Part shown: positions 6,588 to 16,971 of the stretch, one piece after another
Layout: each line of letters starts with the position of its first letter
How positions within the stretch are numbered: position 1 is the stretch's first letter
Assembly (NCBI RefSeq): GCF_022447245.1
Contig: NZ_JAKVBC010000013.1
Span: forward strand, 1-64,000
Length of the DNA: 64,000 nucleotides
Direction: 5' to 3'
DNA from: Kordia sp.
GTDB lineage: Bacteria; Bacteroidota; Bacteroidia; Flavobacteriales; Flavobacteriaceae
Program-made: the position numbers and the translations under genes
The notes under the pieces: model-generated
What the model saw: the letters and a program-made list of their open reading frames with translations, nothing else
Databases searched by the model: none
What the model was told of the DNA's origin: nothing

Positions 6588-9344
6588 TTAAAATGAATAA
6601 CGCACACTAAAGTTCCATGTTCTTCCAAATCCGAAGAATGCTTTGTTTGCTGTATTAATTCCGTCATACGTATCGTCTCCAGGATTCGCAAAGATGTTTG
6701 TTTGCGATTCTGCAAGATATGTAGTGTTGAACAAGTTGTTGATGTTCAATCTGAAATTAACTTTTTGGTTGTCATCTTTACCAAATAACCATTTGTACGA
6801 GATACCTCCATCAAATAAGTTATATGCTGGTAATTGTAATGAACCATTGTTATCAGCTGTATCAAAGTCTTCTGCTCTAATGTCTGCATATAAATCGTCA
6901 GCTCTAAACCAAGCAATATCAAACTTTAAATTTTCTACAGGCTCAACAATAGCAGCTAAACGCATTGTAGTTTGAGCGGCGTTTCCAACTTTTACATCGT
7001 CTAAGTATAATGTATTTTCACCTACTACACGTTGGTTATCACTGTTAATATCAATTGCAGGTCCGCTTACAGTTCCTCCGTATTCCCAATTACCAAGAGA
7101 CAACATTCCTCTAAATGTTAAGAAGTCTAATGGACGGTATGTAGTTTCAATTTCAAGTCCAGAGTGAATTTGCTCAATTCCTACAACATTTGTACGTCCT
7201 TGCACTTCTTCCATTGGATCGTCTGGATCAGGGAAAGTTCCTGTAATACGTTGGAATCTGTCTTTCCAAGACGTTCTATATAAGTTTACGTTTGCCGATA
7301 ATTTTTCAGACTGATATCCGTATCCTAGTTCAACTCCGAATACTTTTTCATTTCTGTAATCGTCATTCAATTCGTTGGTATTGTTTAAGTATACTGCATC
7401 AAATAAAGGTTGTTTTGAGTAGTATCCTGCATTACCAAAGATGTTGTGATTTTCGTTGATGTTATAATTCAATCCACCTTTGATTGTTCCTCCTAAGATG
7501 TTTTCCCAATCAGTACGTTGCCCTTGTGCAGGCGTTAATAAGAATAAATCTTCTCTACTAAATCCTTGGTTAGATCCAGAGAACTGAACAAACGCTGAGA
7601 TGTCATCTTTTTTATATTCTAATTGACCAAAGATTCCTAACCAACGTACATATCCGATGTTGTAGTAGTTAATTTTATCTTCGTTGTCAATGTCTTTAAA
7701 TACATTTACGATAGAAGAGAAATCAGAAGAATATGTGTTTGTTAATACAACATTAGGATTATTTACATTACTGTTGTCTAAATATCCGTCAGCTCCTAAT
7801 AAGTTGTCTAATCTTCTATAGTGGAAACCTTTGTACGTTCTAGCATCAAATCCAATATCAAACGTAAGGTTATCATTTAACTGTGTGTTTAAATTTGCTA
7901 ATAAACCAAACCAGTTGTGAGAGTTAATAGAAGCTCTACGAACAATACCGTTACTTCTTGAAGTTACAAAGTGATTTCCTTGAGAATCAGGTTGTGTTAA
8001 GGTAATATCATTATCTCCAGTTCCTGTGAAAGAAGTTGTTTGTCCTCCATTCCATTGTGCAATTTCATCAAACTTTACAATTCCAGTAGCTGCATCTCTA
8101 AAAGCTAGGTTTGAAGCAAAAGCAGATCGTCCAGCTCCTGTTCTACCTCTACCGATATCACCAGTTCCACCTCCACGACCGTAAGAAGCATAAAGTACAG
8201 ATGATAATTTTGTTTTTTCAGAAATATTCCAATCCCAGTTTAATGATAATACCGGCTTGTGGTAAAAGTTTCTTCTCCAGTTAAATTCTTCACCATTCAA
8301 AGTACCATTGTTGAAGTTATACTTGTCTCCATACTGTAAGTACTGTGCAATTGTTGCAGCGTTAAAGAAGCTTGTTGTTCTTTGGTTGTGTACCTGTGGT
8401 GCTCCCGTTAAAGTGAACTGAATATCGTGTGTTCTTTTTTCGTTAGACCAACCAAATCCTAAGAAGTAGTTGTATCCTTCAAAAGCAGTACCGTCAATAT
8501 AACCATCTCCTGCTGTTCTGCTGAATAATGTTGTAAAGGCAAAACCATTTTCCATTCTTCCTGTAGAATACGAAGCAATTGTTTTTAAATAGCTATCGTT
8601 ACCTACTGTTGTTCCTACAAATCCACCTTCATTTCTTTCAGTAGTTTTAGTAACAATGTTTAATGTACCACCTACAGAAGAGATTGCTAATTTAGAAGAA
8701 CCTAAACCTCTTTGAACCTGAATTGCAGAAGCTACATCAGCTAAACCTGTCCAGTTACTCCAGAATACACGACCGTTTTCCATATCGTTTACTGGCACAC
8801 CATTTACCAATACAGCAGTGTTTACTTGGTCAAAACCACGAATATTAATTCTTGAATCTCCAAAACCACCACCAGATTTTGTTGCGTATACAGATGGCGT
8901 TGCATTTAACAATTCAGGAAGTTCTTGGTTTCCTAATCTTTCAACGATTTCTGCAGCTCTAATGGTTGATGCAGCTACTGGCGTTTCACGCTCTTTTGCT
9001 ATATCAACAACACCTACAATCACTACTTCATCTAAAGAATTATCAGAAGCCAACGTAATTGTTCCTAAATTTTGCGTTCCTCCGTTTACACTGAAAGGAA
9101 TCGATTTTGTACCAAATCCTACATACGATACCTCGATAGTACCCGTAGTACTGTTGACATTAATTTTAAAATTTCCATCAAAATCTGCTGATGTACCATT
9201 TGTTGTTCCCTTCACTACGACACTTGCTCCAGGTAAAGGACCATTTTCATCTACTACTTTTCCAGTAACTGTACCTTGAGAAAAAGCTACCGATGTTATC
9301 AATATCATCGCTACTGTAAAAAAGAAATTGTACTGTTTTTTCAT
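6588..9344 (-). CDS. TonB-dependent receptor with carboxypeptidase-like regulatory domain
   Basis: A 918-residue outer-membrane transporter. The signal peptide (to about residue 23, SVAFSQ) is followed by a regulatory beta-sandwich (GTVTGKVVDENGPLPGASVV, residues 24-110), a plug with INIRGFDQVNTAVLVNGVPV, and a 22-strand-type barrel. The final residues (TWNFSVRYSF) end in an aromatic, as expected for barrel assembly. The ligand is unknown. Its neighbour at 9478-12051 has the same architecture and nearly the same N-terminal 130 residues, which points to duplication. No SusD partner gene follows either one, so neither is a classical SusCD glycan system. Confidence 0.92.
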   Translation of the reverse strand: MKKQYNFFFTVAMILITSVAFSQGTVTGKVVDENGPLPGASVVVKGTTNGTSADFDGNFKINVNSTTGTIEVSYVGFGTKSIPFSVNGGTQNLGTITLASDNSLDEVVIVGVVDIAKERETPVAASTIRAAEIVERLGNQELPELLNATPSVYATKSGGGFGDSRINIRGFDQVNTAVLVNGVPVNDMENGRVFWSNWTGLADVASAIQVQRGLGSSKLAISSVGGTLNIVTKTTERNEGGFVGTTVGNDSYLKTIASYSTGRMENGFAFTTLFSRTAGDGYIDGTAFEGYNYFLGFGWSNEKRTHDIQFTLTGAPQVHNQRTTSFFNAATIAQYLQYGDKYNFNNGTLNGEEFNWRRNFYHKPVLSLNWDWNISEKTKLSSVLYASYGRGGGTGDIGRGRTGAGRSAFASNLAFRDAATGIVKFDEIAQWNGGQTTSFTGTGDNDITLTQPDSQGNHFVTSRSNGIVRRASINSHNWFGLLANLNTQLNDNLTFDIGFDARTYKGFHYRRLDNLLGADGYLDNSNVNNPNVVLTNTYSSDFSSIVNVFKDIDNEDKINYYNIGYVRWLGIFGQLEYKKDDISAFVQFSGSNQGFSREDLFLLTPAQGQRTDWENILGGTIKGGLNYNINENHNIFGNAGYYSKQPLFDAVYLNNTNELNDDYRNEKVFGVELGYGYQSEKLSANVNLYRTSWKDRFQRITGTFPDPDDPMEEVQGRTNVVGIEQIHSGLEIETTYRPLDFLTFRGMLSLGNWEYGGTVSGPAIDINSDNQRVVGENTLYLDDVKVGNAAQTTMRLAAIVEPVENLKFDIAWFRADDLYADIRAEDFDTADNNGSLQLPAYNLFDGGISYKWLFGKDDNQKVNFRLNINNLFNTTYLAESQTNIFANPGDDTYDGINTANKAFFGFGRTWNFSVRYSF

Positions 9345-9395
9345 ATAATAATTTAATTTATTTAATCTTTTAACAATGAGTCTGTTAAAAGCACT

Positions 9396-9430
9396 AAAAA
9401 AGCCGAACCAAAATGTGGTTTGACTTTTTT
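9396..9430 (-). terminator. imperfect hairpin terminator between the two receptors
   Basis: On the minus strand AAAGTCAAACC pairs with GGTTCGGCTTTTTT around ACATTTT, with a T-run. It lies about 48 bases after the stop of the receptor at 9478, so the two tandem receptors are probably separate transcripts. Confidence 0.6.
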
Positions 9431-9477
9431 AGTTTTTGAGACAATTCTATTTTAGAACTGTTTTATTTTTTCTTCTT

Positions 9478-12051
9478 TTAAAAATGATATCTTAAAGAAG
9501 TATTGAATGTACGTCCAGTAATTGGGAATGATCCAAACTGATCAGTATCTTGAATTCCTCTCTTATCAAATGCGTTGAAAACGTTTGCTCTGAAAGTTAA
9601 CTTATTTTCTCCAATATTGAAGTCATAAGTAACACCTAAGTCAACTAATTCAAAACTATCCAAAGTTGGGAAGTTTCTAGTTTGTGGTGTTCCATCAAAG
9701 TCTCTATCATTTGAATAGTGATTACCAAAGTGCTTGAAGTTTATATCAGCAGATAAACCAGTAATGATTCTTGCTTTCGCCGTAGCACCCGCAGTAAATT
9801 GTGGAGCAGTAGTAACTTTTACACCATCTCTATCAACTCCTTCAGTTGAAGAGATTAATACATTTGTATCGTCATTATATATTTGTACATTACTACTTCC
9901 TTTATATTGCCAGCTACCTGCAGAAACAAATCCTCTTAAGTCTAACCAATCTGTTGGTCTAGCGTCTAACTCTAACTCAACTCCTCTGTGTACTTGACGA
10001 ACTCCTCTTTCAAAAACATTGATGTTTGTTTCAGAACCATCTGTATTTGTGATTGTTCCTCCAGATAATAAAACTCTGTTATCCCAATCTGTGTGGTAGA
10101 AGTTAAAAATAGCTCTGAATACACCTTCAACTTCAAATTGGTAACCAGCTTCAATACCAGTAATTTCTTCGTTTTCTACTTCTGGTTGAACCAACGCATT
10201 AGATCTACGAATGTTTGTGAATACGTTATCTAAATACGGTTGTCTTGAATAGTAACCAGTGTTAAGGTATACCTTGTGATCTTCTGTAAATTCATATCCT
10301 AAACCAGCTTTTAAGTTGTAACCAACTTTGCTTAGGTTGTCGGACTTCCCTAAATCTCCCTGAAAGCGTCCTTCTCTTTGATATGTTTGGTTAGAAACTG
10401 CTCCTTGGAAGAATGCAGAGAATCTGTCTGTAGAGTACTCACCTTGAGCAAATAACCCTTGATATGTAATTGTTTCAGAGTAGTCATAGTCTAATCTATC
10501 ACCTTCATCAGCAAAATTAAATAATGCTGCCCATGGATCTGGATTGTATTCTGTAGTATATGATACACCATCCTCTTCCCAAGCTGTCAATCCATATAAA
10601 TTGGCTACTTGACGGAAGTGATCTCCCACATAATATCTTAAGTCTGTACCAACATTAAACGCAAAGTTTTCATTTACTTCGTGATTAAAGTTAGATACGA
10701 TTCCATACCAAGCATGATTGTTCATAGAAGCTCTACGGATATAACCAGGACCATCATCTCCTCCTGTTGCTACACCTATAGCTTGATTTGACTGTTCAAT
10801 TGCAAAATAATCAATTTGACCATTTGGGTCTCTTAGCCTACCATCACCTCTTGGACCTGTTCCACCTCCACGTCCCCATGAAGCGTATAATACTGTAGAT
10901 AAATCTGATTTTTCACTAATAGTCCAGTCCCAGTTTAAGTTCATTACTGGCTTGTGGTAGAAGTTTCTTCTTTCTGAATCGATATCAGAAGTATAGTTAT
11001 TTCCTTGTAAGTTTGAGGTATATCCCCAGTGTTGGTTAAACTTAGGATCATTAAGTGTTCTATCTACACTTTGAGACCATTTTTGTCCGTGGAACTGAGG
11101 TGCTCCTGTTATTAAGAAGTTGAAGTTATGTCTTTCATTTGGCTTATATCCAACAGAGAAGAAATAGTTTTGTCCTTGTCCAAAAGTTCCTTCAGCCCAT
11201 CTTCTATGTGCTTGCCAGTGGTCAATTAATACAGAAAAAGCCCATCCTTTATCGTTTATACCAGTATTGTACTCAGCAGTTCCTTTAAAATAACTATCGT
11301 TACCTGTTAAGAAACGTACAGATCCACCTTGTTTCTTTTCTGCAGCTTTCATTACAATGTTCACTGTACCACCAACAGAAGATATTGCTAATTTAGAAGC
11401 CCCTAAACCACGTTGTACCTGAACAGCGTTTGCGATATCTGCCATTCCTGCCCAGTTACTCCAGAATACACGTCCATCTTCTTGAGCGTTGATTGGCTGA
11501 CCATTTAAAAGTACAGCAGTGTTAGTGTCGTCAAAACCTCTCACTAATAACCGTCCATCACCAAATCCTGTTTGTCTAGAAACGAATACAGAAGGAGTGT
11601 ACTTAATAATTTCAGGTAATTCAACATTACCAACTGCTCTTTCTTGAATTTCTCTTTTCTTAATTGTAGATACAGCGATAGGAGTTTTTCTATCTTCGGC
11701 TAAATCGATAATTCCGCTACCTACAATAACCACCTCATCAAGAGAGTTGTTTGAAACTAATTTGATAGTTCCTAAATTTTGTGTTCCTCCACTAACATTG
11801 AAAGTAACTGATTTTGTATCAAATCCTACATATGATACTTCAAGAGTTCCGGATGCAGAGTTCACGTCTAATGTGAATTTCCCATCAAAGTCGGTTGATG
11901 TTCCATTGGTCGTCCCTTTCACAACTACACTAGCTCCTGGAAGCGGTCCTGATTCATCTACTACAGTACCTGTAATTGTTCCTTGAGAAAAAGCAACTGA
12001 TGTTACTAAGAACATCGCTACTACAAAAAACAAGTTGTTAAACGTTTTCAT
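9478..12051 (-). CDS. TonB-dependent receptor, tandem paralogue
   Basis: An 857-residue receptor when started at the ATG 12049-12051. The frame is open further upstream to 12108, but the signal peptide (MKTFNNLFFVVAMFLVTSVA) begins at this ATG, so the longer form is rejected. Order: signal peptide, regulatory domain (GTITGTVVDESGPLPGASVV), plug (LLVRGFDDTNTAVLLNGQPI), barrel ending FNTSLRYHF. The first 130 residues closely match the receptor at 6588-9344, while the barrels differ more, as expected when ligand specificity has diverged. A lone TAnnTTTG box at 12140-12147 could be its promoter. Confidence 0.92.
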   Translation of the reverse strand: MKTFNNLFFVVAMFLVTSVAFSQGTITGTVVDESGPLPGASVVVKGTTNGTSTDFDGKFTLDVNSASGTLEVSYVGFDTKSVTFNVSGGTQNLGTIKLVSNNSLDEVVIVGSGIIDLAEDRKTPIAVSTIKKREIQERAVGNVELPEIIKYTPSVFVSRQTGFGDGRLLVRGFDDTNTAVLLNGQPINAQEDGRVFWSNWAGMADIANAVQVQRGLGASKLAISSVGGTVNIVMKAAEKKQGGSVRFLTGNDSYFKGTAEYNTGINDKGWAFSVLIDHWQAHRRWAEGTFGQGQNYFFSVGYKPNERHNFNFLITGAPQFHGQKWSQSVDRTLNDPKFNQHWGYTSNLQGNNYTSDIDSERRNFYHKPVMNLNWDWTISEKSDLSTVLYASWGRGGGTGPRGDGRLRDPNGQIDYFAIEQSNQAIGVATGGDDGPGYIRRASMNNHAWYGIVSNFNHEVNENFAFNVGTDLRYYVGDHFRQVANLYGLTAWEEDGVSYTTEYNPDPWAALFNFADEGDRLDYDYSETITYQGLFAQGEYSTDRFSAFFQGAVSNQTYQREGRFQGDLGKSDNLSKVGYNLKAGLGYEFTEDHKVYLNTGYYSRQPYLDNVFTNIRRSNALVQPEVENEEITGIEAGYQFEVEGVFRAIFNFYHTDWDNRVLLSGGTITNTDGSETNINVFERGVRQVHRGVELELDARPTDWLDLRGFVSAGSWQYKGSSNVQIYNDDTNVLISSTEGVDRDGVKVTTAPQFTAGATAKARIITGLSADINFKHFGNHYSNDRDFDGTPQTRNFPTLDSFELVDLGVTYDFNIGENKLTFRANVFNAFDKRGIQDTDQFGSFPITGRTFNTSLRYHF

Positions 12052-12139
12052 AAGTTTTATTAGTTTATTTAATGCCGCAAAAATCGTATTTATTGTGCAT
12101 GCATACATTAAGCGAATGTTAAATGTTTTAACATTATAC

Positions 12140-12147
12140 CAAATTTA
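12140..12147 (-). promoter_or_regulatory. candidate -7 box for the tandem receptor
   Basis: The minus strand reads TAAATTTG (TAnnTTTG), 89 bases before the receptor start. No good TTG -33 element is visible at the expected distance. Confidence 0.3.
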
Positions 12148-12207
12148 CATTTTTAACCTATTTGATTGTTTTGCAGTGAATTAAGATATAAACTAAATTA
12201 TTAACAT

Positions 12208-13851
12208 TTATTTTCTATTTTTTTTGAAGTATCTTAAAAGATTCGTAGTTGAAGCATCATGTTCTGCAATTTCAGAACTCTTAATGTCTGTTAAAATTTT
12301 TGTCGCCAATTGTTTTCCAAGTTCAACTCCCCATTGATCATAACTAAAAATATTCCAAATTACACCTTGTACAAATATTTTATGTTCGTATAAAGCAATC
12401 AATGCACCTAAACTTTCTGGCGTGAGCTTGTCTATTAAAATGGTGTTTGTAGGTTTGTTGCCTTCAAAGATTTTATATGGAAGGAGTTTTTCTATTTGAG
12501 AAGCCTCCATTCCTTTGGCTGTTAGTTCTGCTAAGACTTCTTCTTTTGTTTTTCCATTTAACAATGCTTCCGTTTGCGCAAAGAAGTTTGCCATTAATTT
12601 TTCATGATGCTCTTTATCTCCATATAATGAATGTACATATCCTATAAAGTCTGCTGGAATGAGCTTGGTTCCTTGGTGTATTAATTGGAAAAATGCATGT
12701 TGTGAATTGGTACCTGGTTCTCCCCAAATTAAGGTTCCCGTTTCATAGTTAACTCGATTTCCTTTTCTGTCTATACTTTTCCCATTACTTTCCATGATTC
12801 CTTGTTGCAAGTATGCCGCAAAACGATGTAAGTATTGTGTATACGGAATGATAGCTTCACTTTCTGCATCATAGAAGTTATTGTACCATACACTTATCAA
12901 TGCCAATACAACCGGAATGTTTTGATCAAAAGCAGCAGTTTTGAAATGTGTATCCATTTCATGTGCTCCCGATAATAGTTTGTCAAAATTATCATATCCA
13001 GTAGCTAAACTAATTGATAAACCAACCGCACTCCACAAAGAGAAACGTCCACCAACCCAATTCCACATTGGAAATACATTTTCTGGCGCTATTCCAAATT
13101 CGTTGATTTTTTCCAAGTTTGTAGACACTGCCACAAAATGTTTAGCAATGGCTTCTTCTGAGGCTTGTGTTAAGAACCATTTACGAATTGTCAACGCATT
13201 GGTTAAGGTTTCTTGCGTAGTAAATGATTTTGAAACAATGACAAATAAAGTAGTTTCAGGATTTACTTTTTTAATCACTTCTTGTACATGATCGCCATCA
13301 ACATTGGATACAAAATGCACTTTTAAGTGATTTTTATAATGTTCTAAAGCTTCCGTTACCATGACAGGCCCTAAATCAGAACCACCAATTCCAATATTTA
13401 CAATATCAGTAAAAGCTTTCTCTGTATGTCCTTTTTGATTTCCAGAAATAATGGCTTCTGAGAATTCTTTTATTTTTTGCTTTACTTCGTATACTTCAGG
13501 GATTACATTTTTACCATCTACATATACTTCGCTACTTTCTTTTTCGCGTAGAGCGGTATGCAACACTGCTCTACCTTCAGTCTCATTAATAATATCGCCG
13601 CTAAAGTATTTTTCTATGTTTTCTTTTAGATTCACCTCAGCTGCCAATTCTAATAGCAAATCCATAGTTTCTTGAGAGATTCTATTTTTCGAATAATCCA
13701 CATAAAAGTCTTTCCACTGAATCGTGAAACGATCTGCTCTTTGAGAATCTGTTGTAAAATAATCTTTTAGCGCAAACGATTTCGTTGCATAGAAGTGCTC
13801 CTGAAGTCTTTTCCAAACTTCAGTTTCTGTAGGGTTTATGTCTGTCAACAT
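12208..13851 (-). CDS. pgi: glucose-6-phosphate isomerase
   Basis: A 547-residue cytoplasmic enzyme that interconverts glucose 6-phosphate and fructose 6-phosphate in glycolysis and gluconeogenesis. Family signatures are clear: [23 protein letters not shown], the pgi signature [14 protein letters not shown] and [11 protein letters not shown]. Length matches the long bacterial form (about 550). It is the last gene of a leftward run with the M23 peptidase gene six bases upstream, so it is probably cotranscribed with it. Confidence 0.97.
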   Translation of the reverse strand: MLTDINPTETEVWKRLQEHFYATKSFALKDYFTTDSQRADRFTIQWKDFYVDYSKNRISQETMDLLLELAAEVNLKENIEKYFSGDIINETEGRAVLHTALREKESSEVYVDGKNVIPEVYEVKQKIKEFSEAIISGNQKGHTEKAFTDIVNIGIGGSDLGPVMVTEALEHYKNHLKVHFVSNVDGDHVQEVIKKVNPETTLFVIVSKSFTTQETLTNALTIRKWFLTQASEEAIAKHFVAVSTNLEKINEFGIAPENVFPMWNWVGGRFSLWSAVGLSISLATGYDNFDKLLSGAHEMDTHFKTAAFDQNIPVVLALISVWYNNFYDAESEAIIPYTQYLHRFAAYLQQGIMESNGKSIDRKGNRVNYETGTLIWGEPGTNSQHAFFQLIHQGTKLIPADFIGYVHSLYGDKEHHEKLMANFFAQTEALLNGKTKEEVLAELTAKGMEASQIEKLLPYKIFEGNKPTNTILIDKLTPESLGALIALYEHKIFVQGVIWNIFSYDQWGVELGKQLATKILTDIKSSEIAEHDASTTNLLRYFKKNRK

Positions 13852-13857
13852 GATGTG

Positions 13858-15135
13858 TTAGTTTATTGCAGTTATTGGTGCTTCCTCTATTGGAAGCTCT
13901 ATTTGAATACCATCTAATTGCTGTTTTAATGGCTTAATGAATTCTAAATAAGATTCTTTTAGTTTTAAATCTATCGGATCTGCATCTGGTAGTTTTTGTT
14001 TGAATGGATCTACCTGACGTCCATTTTTCCAGAAACGATAACATACGTGTGGCCCAGAAGTGTTTCCGGTCATTCCAACCCAACCAATGACGTCTCCTTG
14101 TTTTACAAATTCACCTACTTTTGCCTTTCGCTTACTCATATGCAAATATTGTGTGGTGTACGTGCTGTTGTGTTTTACCTTGACATAGTTTCCGTTTCCT
14201 CCTCTACGCGCAGATTCAACCACAACACCGTTTGCTGTTGAAATGATTGGCGTTCCTATTGGCGCGGCAAAATCAGTTCCTTTGTGTGGTCGGATACGAT
14301 TTCCGTATAGCTTGATACGTCTGCGCAAATTGTAACGCGATGATATACGAACATGTTTGTAACGCACAGGCGCTTTTAAGAAAGCACGACGTAAGTTTTT
14401 AGCATTTTCATCATAAAAGTCCACAATTTGCTTTACACTATCAGTTTCAAATTCAAAGGCATAAAACGGTTCTCCATTGTGCTTGAAATACGCCGCATGG
14501 ATTTTATCAATTCCCACGTAAGTGGTATCATTTATATATTTTTCAGTATAGATTAACTTAAATTCATCTCCTTTTTGCAGTCTAAAAAAGTCAATTGTCC
14601 ACGCATAAATATCAGACATATTATACGCCAGTAGCTGACTTAAACCAGCATCATCTAACGAAGCTGACAAAGAACTTAGAATAACTCCTGAAGCTTCTTT
14701 TTCAACAATTTTTACAGGTTTGCTTTCCTTATAGGCATTGATAGAGTCTTTAAAATTGATAACGACATAGTCAATACTATTTTCTTGATAGATGAAACAT
14801 TCTGGTCGTTGAAGCGAATCACCTTTTGTACATAAAAGTGTATAGGGTTTTCCCGCTTTTAATTTTGTAATGTCAAACGTGTCTTTCGTTTTTTCGGCTA
14901 TTTGAAAGATTTTTGAGTAGCCAATATGATTTTTTCCTAATATCTCACCAAAACTATCACCACTTCGTACCGTATCTCGCACCACAACATAGTCATTTAG
15001 ATGGAATCCAAATTCCATCGGATCAGGCGCTGCCGCTTCAACTTGTACAATTTCTTTTTCGTTTTTCTTTTCGCCAGAACATGCGTAAAGAGCTACTAAT
15101 AAGAGTGTAAGCAGTGTGATTTTAGCTATTTTCAT
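13858..15135 (-). CDS. M23 family metallopeptidase (murein endopeptidase-like lipoprotein)
   Basis: A 425-residue envelope protein. The start at 15133-15135 is chosen because it begins a lipoprotein signal (MKIAKITLLTLLLVALYAC, lipobox ending in Cys19) and overlaps the stop of the upstream dioxygenase by four bases (ATGA); the open frame further upstream adds only unlikely residues. A SH3-like/OapA-type middle region is followed by the LytM domain. His284 and Asp288 of the HxxxD motif are present (HKGTDFAAP). The second zinc motif, normally HxH, reads His363-Val-Cys365 (GPHVCYRF), so a zinc ligand is Cys if the enzyme is active. It is expected to cut peptidoglycan cross-links. Confidence 0.9.
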   Translation of the reverse strand: MKIAKITLLTLLLVALYACSGEKKNEKEIVQVEAAAPDPMEFGFHLNDYVVVRDTVRSGDSFGEILGKNHIGYSKIFQIAEKTKDTFDITKLKAGKPYTLLCTKGDSLQRPECFIYQENSIDYVVINFKDSINAYKESKPVKIVEKEASGVILSSLSASLDDAGLSQLLAYNMSDIYAWTIDFFRLQKGDEFKLIYTEKYINDTTYVGIDKIHAAYFKHNGEPFYAFEFETDSVKQIVDFYDENAKNLRRAFLKAPVRYKHVRISSRYNLRRRIKLYGNRIRPHKGTDFAAPIGTPIISTANGVVVESARRGGNGNYVKVKHNSTYTTQYLHMSKRKAKVGEFVKQGDVIGWVGMTGNTSGPHVCYRFWKNGRQVDPFKQKLPDADPIDLKLKESYLEFIKPLKQQLDGIQIELPIEEAPITAIN

Positions 15136-16097
15136 TGTTTTCTTTCTGTATTGAAGATATGGTCTACCCATTCTTTTCCCCATTCGCCTTTTTCATTTTC
15201 GCTCCAAATTTCGGGAAAAAAGATCACTTTTTGAAAACTTGGAGGCAAGTATTCTCTCCAATTTGTTCCTCCAGTGGCTTCAATGGTCTTTTTTTCGCGT
15301 CTTAAATAGCGATATGCTGAGCCCATGTGCATAAGTGGCCAATTGACATTTGCATTGAGGTCTAGCTGTTTTAGGGCTTCAATTAAATTCTTATTTTCTT
15401 TTACCTGTTCAGGCAACGCTAAATAGCGGTGATATATTGTGCTGTGTTGTACTTCTGCAGCAATTCTCATGAAACGTGGTGTGTAACGATACTCAAATTG
15501 TTTGAGTGTTAAAGTTTTTTCGCCTGTTTTGCTATCGGTTGCCCCTTTTTTCCAGTAGATATTTTCATAAAGATCATCTAAAGAGTTGTCTGCTGAAAAT
15601 TGATCACGTACGGTATGATGTACTAAGTTTTCCACAGGTGTTGCATACAATTCAATCATTCGGTACTGCGCTGATTGAAATCCACTTGCTGGCAACAGAG
15701 ACATTCTGTAGTTTAAGAATTGCTCTCTTTCCATTCCATTAATCATGATTTCAAAAGAGGAAATTAATGCTTTAAAATAATTGTTTATTCTATGGATGCG
15801 CTCTGTAAAAAACTTTGCTGTTTGATCTTTGTCGTCAATAATTTGTTTTTGTTCGTGTATGATCAACTTAAAGTATAGTTCTGTAATTTGATGATACATG
15901 ATAAAGATTTCCTCATCAGGAAAAAAGGTACGTGGAATTTGTAGACTTAGTAAGGTATCTAAGTGAATATATTCCCAATATGTTAGATATCGCTGGTGCA
16001 ATAAGCCATCGAGATATGAGCCTAAGTCCTGTCCTGAATTTGTATATTTTTTGTCTAATTTTTCAATTCGCTCTGCAATTTCTGGGGAAATTTTCAT
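15132..16097 (-). CDS. tryptophan 2,3-dioxygenase family protein (paralogue 1)
   Basis: A 321-residue all-helical haem dioxygenase-type protein, started at the ATG 16095-16097 (MKISPEIAERIEKL); 16 further codons upstream are open but do not align with its paralogue at 17960. Family features include FIMYHQITELYFKLII with the distal-His position, SGFQSAQYRMIEL, and EATGGTNWREYL near the C terminus. Known members open the indole ring of tryptophan to N-formylkynurenine. No other kynurenine gene is nearby; the gene is translationally coupled to an M23 peptidase and pgi, so tryptophan catabolism is not assured. It follows DUF3108 by 94 bases. Confidence 0.85.
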   Translation of the reverse strand: MKISPEIAERIEKLDKKYTNSGQDLGSYLDGLLHQRYLTYWEYIHLDTLLSLQIPRTFFPDEEIFIMYHQITELYFKLIIHEQKQIIDDKDQTAKFFTERIHRINNYFKALISSFEIMINGMEREQFLNYRMSLLPASGFQSAQYRMIELYATPVENLVHHTVRDQFSADNSLDDLYENIYWKKGATDSKTGEKTLTLKQFEYRYTPRFMRIAAEVQHSTIYHRYLALPEQVKENKNLIEALKQLDLNANVNWPLMHMGSAYRYLRREKKTIEATGGTNWREYLPPSFQKVIFFPEIWSENEKGEWGKEWVDHIFNTERKQ

Positions 16098-16191
16098 CTG
16101 CTTATTTTTATTTTCGGGATGTATCAGATGAGATTTGCCTTGCAACCTAGTTGAGTATTAACAAATGATTGTTGCGGCTCATTTCACGCTC

Positions 16192-16971
16192 CTAATCTAC
16201 AATAATTTTAAAAGGATGTTTGAATCCTTTGAAGGCATCTAAATCTGCTTTTAGTGAGCCTACCACAAGTTTGGCTTTGATACGAATTGGAATTTTATTC
16301 TCATCATCAGAAACCCAAAGTGTTAAGCTTTCACTTTCTTTAAATACACGTCCGGCTTGTACATACGGTCTGAATTTTAGACAAGGAACTTTTCCAAATT
16401 TAGTTCGCATTGTTTCTCTTCCTAAGAATTTTAACTTGAACTTGAAGTTTTCTTTATCAAAAAACATATTTAGCACTACTTCGTCACCTTCTTTTATTGT
16501 TGACACATCATAATTGTTGCGAAGATAATAAAAAGCTGAAACCATATCTTGAACATTTTTTTCAATGTCGTATTCACTTTTCGTTTTATGCTTTTTATTG
16601 TTTACAAGCGCTTTTTCTTTTTTGTAGTTAAAATCGATTTCAATGTCTTTCGTATGTCCACCTTCATCAATTTTACGAATAAACTTGTATGGCTTTCCTG
16701 TGTCTTTATCAAAATAGCTTTCGTAATTGTCGTCTACTTTGAAAAAAATACTAGCAAAACCTGTTGTTTTTCCTTTTCCAACAACGTGATATACGCTTTT
16801 TCCGTTTAAGTAATCGTCTTTAACTTCGAGCGTAGCATAGCTAGCATTTATAAATCCGTAATGGATTCTAAATTTAAACCATTCGCCCGTTTCAAACGCG
16901 GTATCTTTTTTTTGTGCTTGTCCTGCGAAACAAGCTAACAGTAGGCAAATTATAGAAAGTGTACGTTTCAT
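16192..16971 (-). CDS. DUF3108 domain protein, exported
   Basis: A 259-residue protein with a signal peptide (about 19 residues, ending FAGQAQ) and the beta-rich DUF3108 fold: FKFRIHYGFINASYATLEV near residue 33 and LTLWVSDDENKIPIRIKAKL near residue 215. The domain has no established activity and is usually predicted periplasmic. It is first in the leftward run DUF3108 - dioxygenase-like - M23 - pgi, an order I believe recurs in Flavobacteriaceae; an envelope role alongside the M23 peptidase is an inference. Confidence 0.85.
   Translation of the reverse strand: MKRTLSIICLLLACFAGQAQKKDTAFETGEWFKFRIHYGFINASYATLEVKDDYLNGKSVYHVVGKGKTTGFASIFFKVDDNYESYFDKDTGKPYKFIRKIDEGGHTKDIEIDFNYKKEKALVNNKKHKTKSEYDIEKNVQDMVSAFYYLRNNYDVSTIKEGDEVVLNMFFDKENFKFKLKFLGRETMRTKFGKVPCLKFRPYVQAGRVFKESESLTLWVSDDENKIPIRIKAKLVVGSLKADLDAFKGFKHPFKIIVD

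Noticed and set aside
8818-9279. 153-codon plus-strand frame inside a TonB receptor
   Set aside because: Antisense shadow of the receptor plug and regulatory domain, without start context or homology.
12052-12108. N-terminal extension of the receptor at 9478
   Set aside because: A proper signal peptide begins at the internal ATG 12051; the extension would precede it.
15136-15183. Longer start for the M23 peptidase
   Set aside because: It would place 16 charged residues before the lipoprotein signal and overlap the dioxygenase gene further.
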